Below are positions 12,025 through 24,895 of a stretch of 64,000 bases of DNA, piece by piece; the first letter of the stretch is position 1; every line of letters starts with the position of its first letter. The notes under the pieces were generated by a model. That model worked only from the letters and a program-made list of their open reading frames with translations, ran no database searches and was not told the origin of the DNA. Both the position numbers and the translations under genes were made by a program. The stretch comes from Chlorops oryzae (lineage: Eukaryota; Arthropoda; Insecta; Diptera; Chloropidae), in NCBI GenBank assembly GCA_020466095.1, contig CM035809.1, positions 25,721,927 to 25,785,926 of the forward strand, written 5' to 3'.

Positions 12025-14371
12025 TTAATTATTAACTTCTTAGTTAAAAATGGTATTAAAAAAATGAGTTTATATGTTGTATAATAGCCAGGAGTTTTGA
12101 CATCTCGCATAACATGTGATATCCTGCACTGAAAGTGATATGGTTTTTTTTTTTGGAATTTATAGTCGAACAATCGAACAGCGGTCCAAAACGGGTTATA
12201 AATGGCAAAATTCTATATCCTTTGTGCCAGAATAATTTTCAAATAAAACACACCGCACCATTAAATATACATATATCAATAGATATATATATATTTTTAT
12301 AGTTTTAAACGAATGAAAGTTCTCAATTTATTCCAATAGTTTTTCTTCAATCCAACAACTTCAACTACAGCAAAAAAAAAGCGACTCACGTTGATTGCAC
12401 TTTCCATGGAAAGTGCTTTTTAATTGTAAAATTTTCAATTGCAATCAAGGTCAAATAAAGTTTTTCTTATTACGTTTTCCTCTCTAGAGTCTAGACCAAG
12501 GGTAGACAAAAAGAGTTTCATAAAAGCGAAGCGAACGAAGCCATCTACATAGGCTGCATCAACTGCAGCCGAACCGTATCTAGTGCTCATGATGATGCCA
12601 ACTACTTACGGAAGGAAATGAATGAATGAATGAATGATGAACGAATGAAAACGTCAGAGGTGCACCGTGCACCTATTTGCGGCAAACTTTTAACCTCATT
12701 ACATGCGTCTGAACTTGCAACAACATATACAGGGTTATAAAAATTAACGTTCTCAAAATCCATCCATCCATCCGACCATCCATCCAACCATTCAAGGGGG
12801 TTACAAAATTTCATCAGAGTAATAATGGGGGCAGTACTTTCACCATTCGACTTTCATTGAAAAGAAATTTCAATTGCTAAAAAAAAAAAAAAAATGATCC
12901 CATCTATTGTATGCATGCGCTACCCTCATGCCGGCAAAACCGACCAACCCTCGAGCCACCCTGTACATACATAGTTAAATTGAATTCGCAGACGAGGGCT
13001 GTGGAATGAAAAGCATCAAGGCATCAGAGCATCCTTTGGCGGTACCACCATTAATGTCTGTCAAGAGTCTGATTCATCGTTGCGCTATGTAAATCCCAGA
13101 CCTGCGCATTCAATTTGCACGTTCTTTCTATTGTATATCTATCTCTTTCACGCTTTCGATGGTGACGCATTGATGCCGTTTGTTGCGGTTTTTTTTTTTT
13201 TTTTTTTTTTTTTTTTGTGAGGCTGGACGGTGGCCAGTTTAATTTTTATGTGCTTCGATTGAAATTGTTTTTTTTTTTTTTCCAATTTATATGGTTTTTC
13301 CTGCTGCTTTCCCCTATATTTCTATAAATGGAGTTGTTAATGAAAGTTCCAAGGGCAGCAGAGTCCTTCGAACAACTTTAAATGTAAATGAAAAAAAAAT
13401 TCTGCCACTTTATCATATCCTTTTTTCGATTGACGGCAATTTTTCTATTTTATTTTATTATTGCCTTCAATTTTTTCCATATTGAATTAAGCCTACAAAG
13501 CGCCTCAATCGTATTCCCACGGCGGGCGCCCCTTTATATGCTTCAAAAAAATAGTACATAACAGTTTCCCTTGAGTCCGTAGCGGCAAAATGTGGCAACG
13601 CAGCGGCGACTGTTGCACACAAAAAAATTTACGCTGCTTGTTCTGATGACTGCGTCACTACAACATCGTCAACTTGTGATTGTCGCCGCTCAGGATGAAG
13701 TCAGTTTGACTCTTTAGCTTTATCTCGTGTGACGTTCGATTGTCGGCGTGTTAACGAAGTTAAAAAAAAAATTTTTTTTCGTCGTGTGCCAATTGTCGTC
13801 TAATCCGCTTATTCAATTTGATACGCCAATTTGTTCTCACTTCGTCGAAAATTGTTCGGTAAGAGGGGCAACACAAAAGAAGTTGTGTCAACTACTACCT
13901 GAAATCGTGGTTCGTGGTTCAACTTTCCTTCTTAATTGACATTTGGTGACAAGAACGAACGAACACACACACACAAAACTCAATTGCCCCTTATTATTGT
14001 CGATGGCATTTTGTCATTCAATTGTCATCGGTTGATTGTTCTGTTCTCTTTGTTTTGTTTTGACTTGTTTGACATAAATCTTTGAGTGCAATTGAATCGA
14101 TGTGTTATATCCTCTGTGGACGCCGCCTTTTTTTTCTCGAGTGGATTCAAGATTGAAATTTATAAATTTCCTCCAATAGGTGAGTCTTTTATCGAAGAGA
14201 TTTAATTGAATAATCTGGGTTATCACAGAATCCGATACCTGTCGGAATTAAAACCGATCGAAATTTCATACAGAATTTACAAATTTTGTCGTTTTTGGTT
14301 TTGAATCGGAACCATTATCGGTTCTCAGTTGCACAGAATCCTATTTTATCCAGCTGTCTATCAGATATATA
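12025..14371. other. Intergenic DNA upstream of Axn, no gene seen
   Basis: Contains a perfect 20-bp palindrome GCACTTTCCATGGAAAGTGC (12,397-12,416), flanked by a wider TTGATTGCA / TGCAATCAA pair. It also has short AATG repeats (about 12,618-12,650), CCAT repeats (about 12,761-12,792), and poly-T runs near 13,190 and 13,270. A less AT-rich stretch at 13,560-13,860 has a good 5' splice-site-like GTAAGA at about 13,860 and could be a non-coding first exon of Axn (weak inference). Short open frames here have no recognisable domains. Confidence 0.45.
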
Positions 14372-14569
14372 TACACCGAGAGAAATAACAACAGTTAAAT
14401 CAACTACTTAGAACAGTTAAAGTAAGAGTGGTCAAATAAACTGTATTCGGCGTTAAATGCACTGAAAAAGGCAGTCAAATGAAACAGTTGAAAAACAGTT
14501 ACTTTTTTGTTCAAATTCGCTTTCGTTCACCTAGACGTATAAGTTCGCATTCTGATCAACCGTCTCCGG

Positions 14570-14645
14570 AATTATCGATAGCTCAGTGCTTTAAACTGTG
14601 ACTCGACAGTCGTGATCTTCGGAGTTCTATCCCTGCTGGGCGGCG
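14570..14645 (+). other. tRNA-like module 1 (degenerate), copy 1
   Basis: Box A-like ATAGCTCAGTGCTTTAA is followed at tRNA-like spacing by the box B-like GAGTTCTATCCCTGCTG. It is closely similar to the sequence in the inverted copy, where box A reads TAGCTCAGTTG and box B GGTTCTATCCC. There is no clean cloverleaf with an acceptor stem, so I do not call a functional tRNA. Confidence 0.5.
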
Positions 14646-14877
14646 GGAATTTTTCTGAATTTTTTTTTATTACAGTTTTTTTTTTTTTTTTCAGAGTGTA
14701 GTTGTTTTGGAAGAAAAAATTTCTCCTAAATTTTTAAGGTTTTAATTTATTTAATTTTTTTTTTTAATGGTTCATTCTTAAGTAAAAAATTTTGGGAGTG
14801 AAACAATTCCTTAAGCACGTTCCCCAAATCTTGAGCAACCATAAACTCAAGTGAGCATTTTGACCAACAAATTAAAT

Positions 14878-14932
14878 TCGTTCGTTTAGCGTAAATGTGG
14901 AGGTCAGCGGTTTCAAGGCTCGGCCGAGGCGA
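14878..14932 (+). other. tRNA-like module 2, internally deleted
   Basis: Starts GTTTAGCGTAAATG and ends GGTCAGCGGTTTCAAGGCTC. The other copy (24,829-24,895 reverse) has the full-length version with TAGCGTAATGG and GGTTCAAGGCTC. Here the middle, including the anticodon-arm-like part, is deleted. Confidence 0.45.
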
Positions 14933-15448
14933 GAAAATTTTAAAGAGATTAAAGAGAAAAAGATTTAAATAGAAACAAATAAATAAAGAAAAAAATATAA
15001 TAATTTAATAAAAAAAAAAAAAAAATATTAATAAAAGAAGATAAAAAAAAAAGTCAAAGCAAAAAATAAATTTTTTTTTCCCAGTCGCTGGTGACAGTTG
15101 ATTTAACCGCGAGACAGTTATATCAACCATCAGGTAGTTATATCCTTATTGACTGTGTTTGTACTGTTGAATTGACCGCTACTACACATAAGTTTAACAA
15201 TTAACGGTGAACTCGGTTATTTTAACCTGCTTTTTCACTTAATATAACTACCTTTTTCTCTCGGTGTACATATATGAAAATTCAGTTGACTAAAATTCCA
15301 ATTCCGATAGCTGTCGGATTCTATGACAACCCTGAATAATTATTAGGGACCAGAAAATATTTAAATTAAGCACCTAAAGGTATGCGAATTTTGCAACACA
15401 TTTTTGGAACAAATTTTTAATTAAATAATGAATTATTTTTGATCTTAT

Positions 15449-15823
15449 TAGGGTATTCACAAGAATGGCGAAACTTCGTCTCAAAAAGTCGACGTCGGAA
15501 TATTTTCGATTTTAATCCGTCGCGCACTAGGTTAGAACACCCGGCTTGCACGGATTCATTCAAAATTTTGTTCTTTTTGAATTAATAGTGGGACTCATGC
15601 AGCTTCGCAAATTGTGAGAAATGAGAAATTTGTCACACAACTGTCAAAATTTATATGAAAATTTACGATGGGAAAAGTTGCGAAGGCATTTGCGAAGCTG
15701 CATGAGTACCACTAATATGTGAAAGCCGGGAGTTGCTACCCATCGCGTGGCGGATTAAAATCGAAAATATTCCAACGTCGACTTTATGAGACGACTTTTC
15801 ACCTTACTTCTGAACAGCCCTGT
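15449..15823. mobile_element. Foldback TIR element, GTATTCAC / GTCGACGT family
   Basis: Left CGTCTCAAAAAGTCGACGTC and the following GGAATATTTTCGATTTTAAT face their complements at about 15,750-15,795. A second inner inverted pair, GCAGCTTCGCAAATTG and its complement, lies at about 15,600 and 15,685. Non-coding. Confidence 0.7.
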
Positions 15824-15876
15824 TGATCTAAGATCCAAAAAATAACATTTTTAGCACATTAAGAAGAGAAGAAATA

Positions 15877-16038
15877 TATGAGCCCCTTGATTTGTGAAAG
15901 TGGTATAAGTCAAAAATATTATAAATCTCTAGTTTATCAGCTATTTCATATCGAATTCTTATTAAATAAGATAATCTGAAGTAAAACTAGATTTAAAAAA
16001 TTTTTGACTTATACCACTTTCATAATCAAGGGCTCATA
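15877..16038. mobile_element. 162-bp TIR element, TATGAGCCC family
   Basis: The left arm TATGAGCCCCTTGATT and AAAGTGGTATAAGTCAAAAA is matched by its complement at about 15,998-16,038. Non-coding MITE. Confidence 0.75.
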
Positions 16039-19000
16039 CCCGCATACCGTCGCGAGACGGGGTCCATTTACACCGAGCACGACGGCGGGATTCGCCTGCA
16101 AGTAGTGTTGAAACAAAATGAGTAAATACTACTTGATATTCGAATACTTATAGTCGATACTGAGTATATTTTGTACTCAATACTTACCATGAAGTACCCA
16201 GCAAAATCTGCTTCGAAATGTTACCAACACAAATGCAAGTATTTTGATGTTCACTCACCCATATGCCATTTCCAACGTGCAAGAGAGGGACAGTTGCTAC
16301 ATGTACACAAAATGTTTTCGAATAAAGTTCCCGATGCCCATTTAGCTTTACCAAGAGACATTCCTGGAAAAAATCCGAGAAAATTTGGAAAATTTACCAG
16401 AAACGTGATTTGCTTGGTATTTTCGCGGTATCGGTACTTTAATGTCACTATTTACTCATAATATTTTTCCGGGGATTAGTGCTGCAAATTTGAGGGGTTT
16501 TGATCCCTTTTCGAGGGACTTTTTCGATTTCATTTTGAAATGTATTTTTCGTAAGCATTTTTCTAGGAAGGGAAAGTGTTGAAATTTATATAAATACTCA
16601 AGGTTAAACGTTGCAGAATTATTGAATCGGACAAAGAAACGTATATCGTGAAAATTAGAGATATTGTTCAAGTATAAGTGTTCTGTGATCCATAAAAATT
16701 TTTGAAAATACGTTCGCTTGGATTCGACAAGTTACAAACGAAATTATGTTCTGAAAACATAAGTATTGTTTTACCTGTGTTATGATTTCTGTAATCCAAG
16801 AATCATAAAATTTTGATTATTTGACTCAAGATACTACCAAGAATATCAATACTTTTGGTTCGGAATATTTTAGTGGTAATCGATATTTTATCCTTGATAC
16901 ATTAAATGAAGTCTGGTATTGATACTTTGATGGATATTGTTTCAAATTACCTGCAAGTCTTCGTCACTTTTCTTGTTCTTAATTTTGATCATATATACAA
17001 TATTGACACTCTAGATATCATGAAACTTCGCGATAGAAAAGATTTTTTTCCTTCGGCATGAAAGGTATAGGTGAAAGAGAAAACACTTTTGTATACGCGT
17101 TAAATCTTTTTTATGGTAACACAGTAACATCGTTTAGGGTAACCAAACGTGAGTGAAAACCAAAATGGAAAGACTATTGTAGTTCGACTTATATGTTCTA
17201 TATTTTATGTTTTATTGTCTATTACGAGTACTATATTGTTTCTTTGTTTACTATTGTTGCTTAATGTTTTACTGTGCATCTATATGGCTTACTAAGGACC
17301 ATGGAAAGCTTTACCTGTTGCTCCGGGGAGTCTTATTCCGGATTGCTTTCCACTTTACCTCGTGCACCTCAAACTAGGGTCCGCGGGGTCGTAACACCCG
17401 TCATTACTTAAGGTAATGCCCTTGCGGAATTATTATTATTTTTAATTATTAATCGGACACCCCTCTTAAGAGGATAGCCCTGTTAAGCGGACATATTTTT
17501 CGTTCCCGTAAGTGTCCGCTTAGGATAGAGTACACTGAATTATTATTATTTCTCTGGGGTTCGACCAATTATCTAGTAATAGTAGAACAATTGTGCCATA
17601 ACAGAATTCGTATCCGACGGATTCGCATGTCTCCGGTTGTCATTAGGAAACGTCCTAATCAATATTATTTGCTATGATGTAAATCGAGGTCTCTTCCTCC
17701 ATCTTCAAACAGAATCCACACACCTCATTCTCGGTCAATCCCAATCGCGTTTTGAGGCCGGGGCAGGGTTGTAATTCCATTTACAATTCTTATGGTTCTC
17801 ATCTGTTTTCAATTTTTCCAAATCTTTCGTTCTCTTCGCCGAGTATTCCACTAGCAACACATCCATAGCTTTAAAGTCAGCCCAGTTGTCCGATATTATT
17901 ATTATTATCTCTTCTTAAATTAGAAAATTGGGTTATTTATTGGAACTCGGAAACCTTTTTCTAACTTCCATTCCGTAATAGATTGCATTACGCAATGTAC
18001 CTATCCGTCTCTCAATCCGTCTCAAAAATATTTGCTAAAAATGCTTCTTCTCGTCCAAAGGATTCTCTTGTTTATTTAAAAAAAAAAAAAAAGTACTTTA
18101 AAATTGATAATAATGAAGACGACGTAATAATCTGCTTGGATAACAATGCCACGTCAATCATTCAGAGGGAAATTAAATTGGATGTGCAGAGAATCGCGTT
18201 TATGAAGCGTAAAATATTAGAAACGATAACAATGCCCTTTATCCTTCCCTCCTTGCCGTGGCAACAGCAACAACAACACCAGCAGTGGCAGTGGCATCGG
18301 CATCGACAGCTGCGGTTTCGCTGGATTATTAAAAATATTAGATTTCCTCGATGCTTGTTATGAGTTATTAGAAAATCACGGAGTCGGTGTGAGGAGTGTA
18401 ATAATTTCCTTCTAATTGCATCAAAAAATCGAAGATCCGAAGGATACTCGCTCAAAATCTCGAGAGAGTTTGTATTAAGGATTGATGATGAAGTCATAAA
18501 ACTAACACATGAGAGAGCACACTTTCCTTGCTCTCTTATGAATGCTTTAAAAATTATTTCATTTTTTTTTTTTAACTTACAAGTTCTTCAAAGGAGACAC
18601 ACTTTTGAATTTTCAGTATTTATTAGAGTTATAAAATATCGTTACTATTCGGTAAAAAGTAACGACTACTGCAGTCAGTAATCAATAACGTCTCGTTACT
18701 GATGGGGGTATCTCGTTACTAGTACTTTTTTTGCACACATGTCAGCTGATGGTTTCCGTAGTAATTAAGTACTAAAAGAAAACAGTATGGTAGTAGAGTG
18801 AGTTCAGTTGATATTTGATTACTAACTACTGAATGAAGAGTCAAAGAGCATGAGAGAGTTTTGATTACTTTATCAACCTTGAGTTATTCAATTAATGAAT
18901 GAACAATATTAAGAAAAATAGAACGAGTACTTTGTAACGAGTAATTAGTAACGATTATTCAGCAAAAATAACAAATACACCCGAGTAGTGTAAATTTTGC

Positions 19001-19716
19001 ATTTTTACAGCTCTAGTATTTATAGGACATACATACATATAGGATCTTATACATACAAAAAATAACCCGTTTTTTTTGAAATTCTTTCTCTTAGCCAACT
19101 ATCAACAGAAGACTGTAAAATATTCTAAAATAAAGATTTTAAGTCAAGGATTGAGAATCTCTGGGTCGTCAGAAGTTTTCCAGAATGTAATGAACGTAAA
19201 AAAAAATGTTTTTTTTTAAATAATTTAAATTAGAAGTTATCATTGGGACAACAGGAAACAATTGAACACCTTAAGCTATTCCTTTGAATATTCAATTGAT
19301 CACTTAATAGACCTTTAAGAATAGAATTTCAAGACCTTACCAATTAAGGATAATTGAAGGCTTTAGAAAACCCACTCAGCTTGGAAAAGAAGTGCTCGCA
19401 TTAATCACAACCCCAGCGATATCCCCAAAAAGACGCCTCCCTATGAATGAAGCAGATCTTACCAACGCCGGGACAATCCGCTCTCCGCTGTTCCATGTTT
19501 AAATATACGGCCGAGACTCTATTTAACAAAGTTCAAGGGACCGGAAAAAAATCGTTTTAGAGAGAATTCGTTATAATGAGAAAAAAAGACACTAAAAATG
19601 TAGTGAAAACCCCATGAAAACATTCGCTAAAGAGAGAAATTCGTTATAGAGAGTTTCCGACTGTACATTTAGGTCAAATGGTAAACCTGTCCTGTATCGA
19701 ACCCATTAAATTCTAA
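16039..19716. other. Intergenic DNA, no gene seen
   Basis: AT-rich spacer. It contains scattered repeat remnants: an AGTGCTGCAAATTTGAGGGG block near 16,478 related to 2,853, a GTCCGCTTA stem near 17,490-17,525, and repeated GTAACGAG/GTTACT motifs at 18,640-18,960. A CAACAGCAACAACAACACCAG tract at about 18,260-18,285 gives Gln- or Cys-rich reading frames on either strand. I do not regard these as genes. Confidence 0.45.
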
Positions 19717-20008
19717 CCCCCTTATTCGTTATCAAATTTTAAATTTTAAAAATTGTTTAAATGTCAAATTTCCATACAAAAACTGCATTTAAACAATAGG
19801 GGTATTCACAAAGGCGTGTTAAAAACGCTGGAAAGTCGGAAAATCGGAAAATTGCGACTTCTTACAAAATTTTTAAACCTATTTTTGGATCTTGCACAAC
19901 TTTTTAAGCAGTTAAAATTTTCCGATTTTCCGACTTTACTATTTTCCGACGCCCTTGTGAATACCCCTAATGTTTGAAAGTTAAAATTTGAGAATAAGGC
20001 GGTTAAAT
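19717..20008. mobile_element. TIR element interrupted by a second TIR element
   Basis: Outer inverted ends: CCCTTATTCGTTATCAAATT on the left (about 19,720) and, reverse-complemented from the right (about 20,005), CCGCCTTATTCTCAAATT. The 169-bp element at 19,799-19,967 sits inside, at a TA. Non-coding. Confidence 0.65.
19797..19969. mobile_element. 169-bp MITE, GGGGTATTCACAAAGGCG family, TA-flanked
   Basis: Inverted ends GGGGTATTCACAAAGGCGT (from 19,799) and its near-complement ending CCCC at 19,967, each bordered by TA (19,797-19,798; 19,968-19,969). The same family occurs in the opposite orientation at 61,796-62,630, where it carries a nested insertion. Non-coding. Confidence 0.85.
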
Positions 20009-21102
20009 ACTACCAGTTTAATCCAATACCCGATCAACCTACTGGTGAACGTTTAGCTAGGGTCCGCGGGGCCATTCGTTATAGAACGAACTGTTTCTTA
20101 TGAACAACCCAAAATATCCTTAAAAAAGCTTCCACAGAAAGAAAACTATTCGTCATTTTATGTTGCAATAGCACGAATCTTTCCCTCATTTAGTCCCATC
20201 GGACCAAAATTAGACAGAAAGAGATAATTGCTCCAAATCATTTTGCAAGCAAAAGAAATTTTATTCCTTTCTCCTCCATCTGCCTTTTTAATTATTCATC
20301 AAATATATTTCAATTGAATCCGACAAAGCAAAAAAAAACCCTCTCTGAAGAGACCAAGACCATTCGCTTACAATCGCTTTGCGTTTTCCGAAAGCTGTTG
20401 ACTAAAAACTTTTGATTTTGCAATTTCATTTTATTTAGGACTTGAGAGAATCGAGAAAACCCCGTTTGATGATGCCTTCCTCCGATGGCGTTGAAGTATA
20501 ATGTATGAAGTACTAAACTCGGCTGGCTTCTCACTTAACGCTTGCACTACTTCGTTTGTAATCCTTCAGCGTCGAATGCTTCTTTGAGCGACACTTTTGC
20601 AGCAGACTGCCAGCCGGCCTGCCTGCCTCCAACTTACTGCCTTTGGATTGCATTCAGCGAGAAACAAGGACATCCTTTTTTCCGCTTTTAACAATTTTCA
20701 TTCAGGCTCTCTTTCCATGGTCCTTTAGCCATAAAGTGCATTGCAAATGACGTTTTGATTTTTATTATTTTTTCTTCAATTTTAACTTTTATTTTTGTTT
20801 TTATTTTTTATTTTTTTTTTATTTTTTTATTATTATTTTTTTTTTAGCCATTTCAGTTTTTTATTCCTCTCGAGCTTTGATTTTGTGATTATGTGCCAGA
20901 CTTCTACTTCTGCCTTGTCGCACATATTGTAAACTGAAAAGTGGCATGAACCACCATTAATCTGGGATATTTCAATAATTGAACAGTCGTTGTGAAAAGT
21001 TTTCCACCACTCAGCTTTCAATACAAATGCTTTGGACTTTAAATGTGTACAAAAACAACAAAAACAATAATAAAAATTAATGTTGTTTTTTAAGATGTTT
21101 AC
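20009..21102. other. Intergenic DNA, no gene seen
   Basis: AT-rich spacer with a long T-rich tract at about 20,757-20,850. Short open frames lack recognisable motifs. Confidence 0.45.
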
Positions 21103-21312
21103 TAATAGCATGTTTCCACATTGAATTAACATAGTGAATTAACCATATGGATTAGAGTCTGTAAAGCATCTGCATCAAATCTTATCAACATTTTTATTTG
21201 TTTTTAGTCTCCTGAACCAATATTTTCAATAAAAATCGTAATTATACGCTTCTAAATGTCCGAAATAACTCTAATTCATTTAGTTAATTCACTACGTGGA
21301 AACATGCTATTA
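21103..21312. mobile_element. 210-bp TIR element, TAATAGCATGTTTCCAC family
   Basis: The left arm TAATAGCATGTTTCCAC plus TAGTGAATTAAC is mirrored by GTTAATTCACTA plus GTGGAAACATGCTATTA at about 21,283-21,312. Non-coding. Confidence 0.8.
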
Positions 21313-21489
21313 ATTTCCTAAATTTGTTGAGTGTTGTTTATAGGTACATGAATCGAGGATTATTTTATTCCCAAAAAAAAAGATTTTTCCCGCTTAATTG
21401 AATGAAATATATTCATATTAAAATAATAATCTACCTGCAAAACTCACTTTGGTTTAGTCTTTTGGTTAGTTGATCATTGCAAAAGAGTA

Positions 21490-21653
21490 TTAACCCTCTA
21501 ATTCCTGGCTCCGTCTCTAACAACGGACTGGTTTCGAACAAATTACCAAAAAAACAAAAATCCCAATAATTTCAGATTCATGTTTTTCTACCCGAAATTA
21601 GTCTTATCTGAACTTTTCTGTGAAAAAAAAAAATTGTGGCATTAGAGGGTTAA
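21490..21653. mobile_element. 164-bp piggyBac-like MITE (TTAA CCCT ends)
   Basis: TTAA at 21,490-21,493 followed by CCCTCTAATTCC; GGCATTAGAGGG followed by TTAA at 21,650-21,653. TTAA duplications next to CCCT termini are the hallmark of piggyBac elements. There is no coding capacity, so it is a deletion derivative or MITE. Confidence 0.75.
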
Positions 21654-24494
21654 TTCAATTAAGCTGGTCTTTTGTAGGGAATTTTTAATGTACTCTTCAA
21701 ACCTTAAACCTATATAGAGGGCCAAATTTTTCCCCACACAAGCTTAGTTTATAATAATGCGCCAAATGAACAAAACTATAAATTTTTAATTTTATAATAA
21801 TTTTAAATTAATAATTTTCTGTCACCGCCATACCTGAACCAGTTCATATTTTATTTTATTTTTTATATTTAATTTTTTTTAATTCAGGCGCTACCGGGAT
21901 AAGGGGTCCACAAATGCTTCAACAAATCCATAAATCGGTTGCAATCGACATAAAATTTCATGTCTGTATCCAAGTGCGTAGCGAGAGAAAGAGTGCTTTG
22001 GTAGCGCTCATTTTGTGCCACAGTGGTATATTGAGCAATTATAAGACATTAACCGGAAAAAAATTTGGGGGGAAAGAAGAAGTTTAGAGAGTTATGGACC
22101 AAAAACCAAAAATAAAAAAATTTGTCCGAAAAATTCATGACGTCCAATTTCGATGAAAATTTACATATAGAATAAGTGAAAAATTCTAAGAATTTTGGTA
22201 CTGAAACTTTTTCAAAAAACTGATTACAACTAGTCTAGTTTGGGTCTAGTTCCAAACTGGTCCAAAAATGATCAAAAATGCCCCTTGTCTGTATCTTGGT
22301 TGACAACAGATTGTAAGTCTCCAAAATTTTTTTGATATGTTTTTGTTGTTATTTGAACGGATTGATGGCTTTGTTGAAGGGTTTGTTGGATCCCTCATGC
22401 ATCGTCTTGAAGCTATTTTAAGCTTTTTTAAGGTTTAAATTTTCAATGATAGTCGTCAGGAGAGTTTAAACCAGGTTTATTAAGAAATAATAAGATATCG
22501 TTCTTCATCAAAAAGCACCAATTTTTATTTGATTTTTTTTTAAAGCAAACCATGAAATGAGTTCGTATGCGATGAAGGGTTAAATTGGTATTAATGGGTT
22601 AATTCAAAAATGATTTAAGAAAAAAAATAAGATTCGTTTGAAATCAATACCCTCAAAATACTCTGACTGTCCGAGAACTTAGCTCGACCCAGTGTATATG
22701 GACGTTGCATAGCCTTTCGGGTTCCATTGTTTGTTGCTTTTGTAAGCATTTTTAGGGCTTTGTGACGTTGTTGCTTTGAAAGGGATTTTTTCGATTTCAT
22801 ATTTTTGTTGCTTTTCCTTTATTTTTGTAATTTTTTTTTTCTTCTTTTTTCTTGCATCCATTTCCTTTTGTGCTTTCGAATGCGTTGTCAGCAGCAGTTT
22901 AGATTCATTCTCAGTCGTTGCTGCTCGTTTGTTGTTATTGTTACGTTCGTAGGCGAGTGTGTTTGTTTGTGTGTGTGTGTGTTGTTTTTTTGCTGGCTGT
23001 GTGCTGCGTGTGTGTGCTTATTCCGTTCGGCGTTCCTTTTTCAATTTTGTACATAATGGATTATTGTCCCCTCGCATGCCGCATTACGCTGCTTTGATCC
23101 AGATGGTATATTGTATTGGTCGATTACATGAACCAATCAAAATTGCTCTCAAAATGGCCGCGATTCGATCTTATTCAACCCTCTTTGAAGTTTGCATACA
23201 AAAATGGGCAACAAAAAAAAAAAAAAAAACCACTGCCTTCTTACCGCCCGAAAGTAATCTCGTCCATAAACGAGGCGATTCGAATTGCTGCCTGCGTCGC
23301 TCTCTAGGGTCGGAGCTAAAGATGATGAGGAGGCTAGGCTCATAATGATGACGGCGACGAGGACGAGAGGTTCGACGTCGGCATTGTCGTCGTCGAGATG
23401 ATGTTCATTTGTTGCTTGTAAGCTCCTCGTTATTTTCTTCAAGATGTTCTCGATAAAAGAGCGCCCCCAACAATACAAAATATAAGAGGATAACAAAGTC
23501 AAAGCGGTGCGTCAACAACAACGAACGACTTCGTTCCGTTCCGTCGTCCCGAACAGCAATATGGCATTCAAGTACTCTTCTCAGATTATTAAAATTACTT
23601 CTATTCATGCAAATTTCTTTTAATGGCGCTTCAGAGTCATCGCCGTTCGTTCGTTTTCTTTGATGTGCAAAAAAAAAAAAAAAAAAAAAAAATGCAATTA
23701 CGCCATGAAAAGGATATTGGAAATTCTAATATTCCTTCTTCATTTTTTTTTTTTTTTTCAACTTAATTGATCGAAGCTCCTGAGAGGATTTCCGAACTTT
23801 TTTTGCAAAGCTGAATTGCGCTGACGTATGGAAAGGAGATAATCTTTTGATAAGTTTCAGGGAAGTAATTAATGGAAATGAATACCTGCTGCAAAATAGA
23901 GGAAAATCTCTTTTCCGTAATCCTATTATTATTATTAAGTTATCCGGGTTAGATTGGGAGTGAGATGATGCGATGCAATTAGATTGGATCATCAACGGGG
24001 AATGTCTTTTCATTGAATATTAGGTTTTGGACTTTGTTTAAAGGATTTTGATACTAGAAACTTGAATATGTATAAAGGAGAGATTTGTATTAGTGATACA
24101 CTCAAATATGTTGGACTTTTTCGTTTCCTGGATCACATTTTACAATACAGTAGACTCCCGGCACTATGGCCCTTCGCTTATCTTGGCACCCCCTTGTAGT
24201 CCGACATAACTATATTTCAGGGGATATCATGGAAATCGAATCGATATGGAAAAATGTCGAAATTTGCACCTCAGAGTATAACATATAAGGGGTATTCACA
24301 AGTCGGAGTATTTTCGATTTTTTAAAGGACGAGGTATAGGAAAGGGCAGAAGTGAATATAACTTTCCATGAGAAATTATGACCAAATAATATATATATAT
24401 TTAATATATAATTTTTTTACTTTTATTCCTCGTCAGTCAGGTAAAGTCATAGGTAACATATCGATTACCCTACATTGTTACATATTGCCTCGTG
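21654..24494. other. Intergenic DNA upstream of Axn, possible promoter, no gene seen
   Basis: Mostly AT-rich. A GC-richer patch at about 22,880-23,600 contains a TG repeat (about 22,960-22,983). It also has a TATAAG box at about 23,480, about 30 bp before a TCAACAACAACG start-like site, so it could be the Axn promoter or 5' UTR (weak inference). Poly-A or poly-T runs lie at about 23,213, 23,670 and 23,745. GGGGTATTCACAAGTCGGAG at 24,294 is a single-ended remnant of the TATTCAC families. Confidence 0.35.
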
Positions 24495-24828
24495 TACACC
24501 GAGAGAAAAAGGTTAGTTATATTAACTGAAAAAGCAGGTTAAAATAACCGAGTTCACCGTTAATTGTTAGCTTATGTGTAGTAGCGGTCAATTCAACAGT
24601 ACAAACACAGTCAATAAGGATATAACTACCTGATGGTTGATATAACTGTCTCGCGGTTAAATCAACTGTCACCAGCGACTGGGAAAAAAAAATTTATTTT
24701 TTGCTTTGATTTTTTTTTTAAATCTTATTTTATTAATATTTTTTTGTATTAAATTATTATATTTTTTTTTAATTTATTTGTTTCTATTTAAATCTTTTTA
24801 TCTTTCATCTCTTTAAATTTTCTCGCCT

Positions 24829-24895
24829 CGGCCGAGCCTTGAACCGCTGACCTCTCCACTTCGCTGGGCGAACGTCTTAACCATTACGCTAAACG
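24829..24895 (-). other. tRNA-like module 2, full length
   Basis: The minus strand reads TTAGCGTAATGGTTAAGACG, an anticodon-arm-like TTCGCCCAGCGAA, then GGTCAGCGGTTCAAGGCTCG. Box A and B spacing matches an internal Pol III promoter. The acceptor stem is not convincing, so it is tRNA-derived or tRNA-like rather than a tRNA gene. Confidence 0.5.

Larger units (their letters stand above)
14372..15268 (+). mobile_element. 0.9-kb TA-flanked TIR element with two tRNA-like modules, copy 1
   Basis: The ends are CACCGAGAGAAA (14,374) and its complement (ending 15,266), each bordered by TA. A second, inverted copy lies at 24,495-25,403. The interior holds two tRNA-like stretches on the + strand and terminal arms rich in AACAGTTAAAT-like motifs. 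There is no transposase. The TA target fits a Tc1/mariner-type MITE (inference). The second tRNA-like stretch is shortened here relative to the other copy. Confidence 0.85.

Noticed and set aside
12397..12416. Perfect 20-bp palindrome as a possible regulator site
   Set aside because: A single occurrence without a recognised binding motif. It is noted in the region entry but is not evidence of function.
18162..18497. ORF with a Cys-rich run on the minus strand
   Set aside because: The Cys run is the reverse reading of a CAG/CAA-type tract. Nothing else supports coding.
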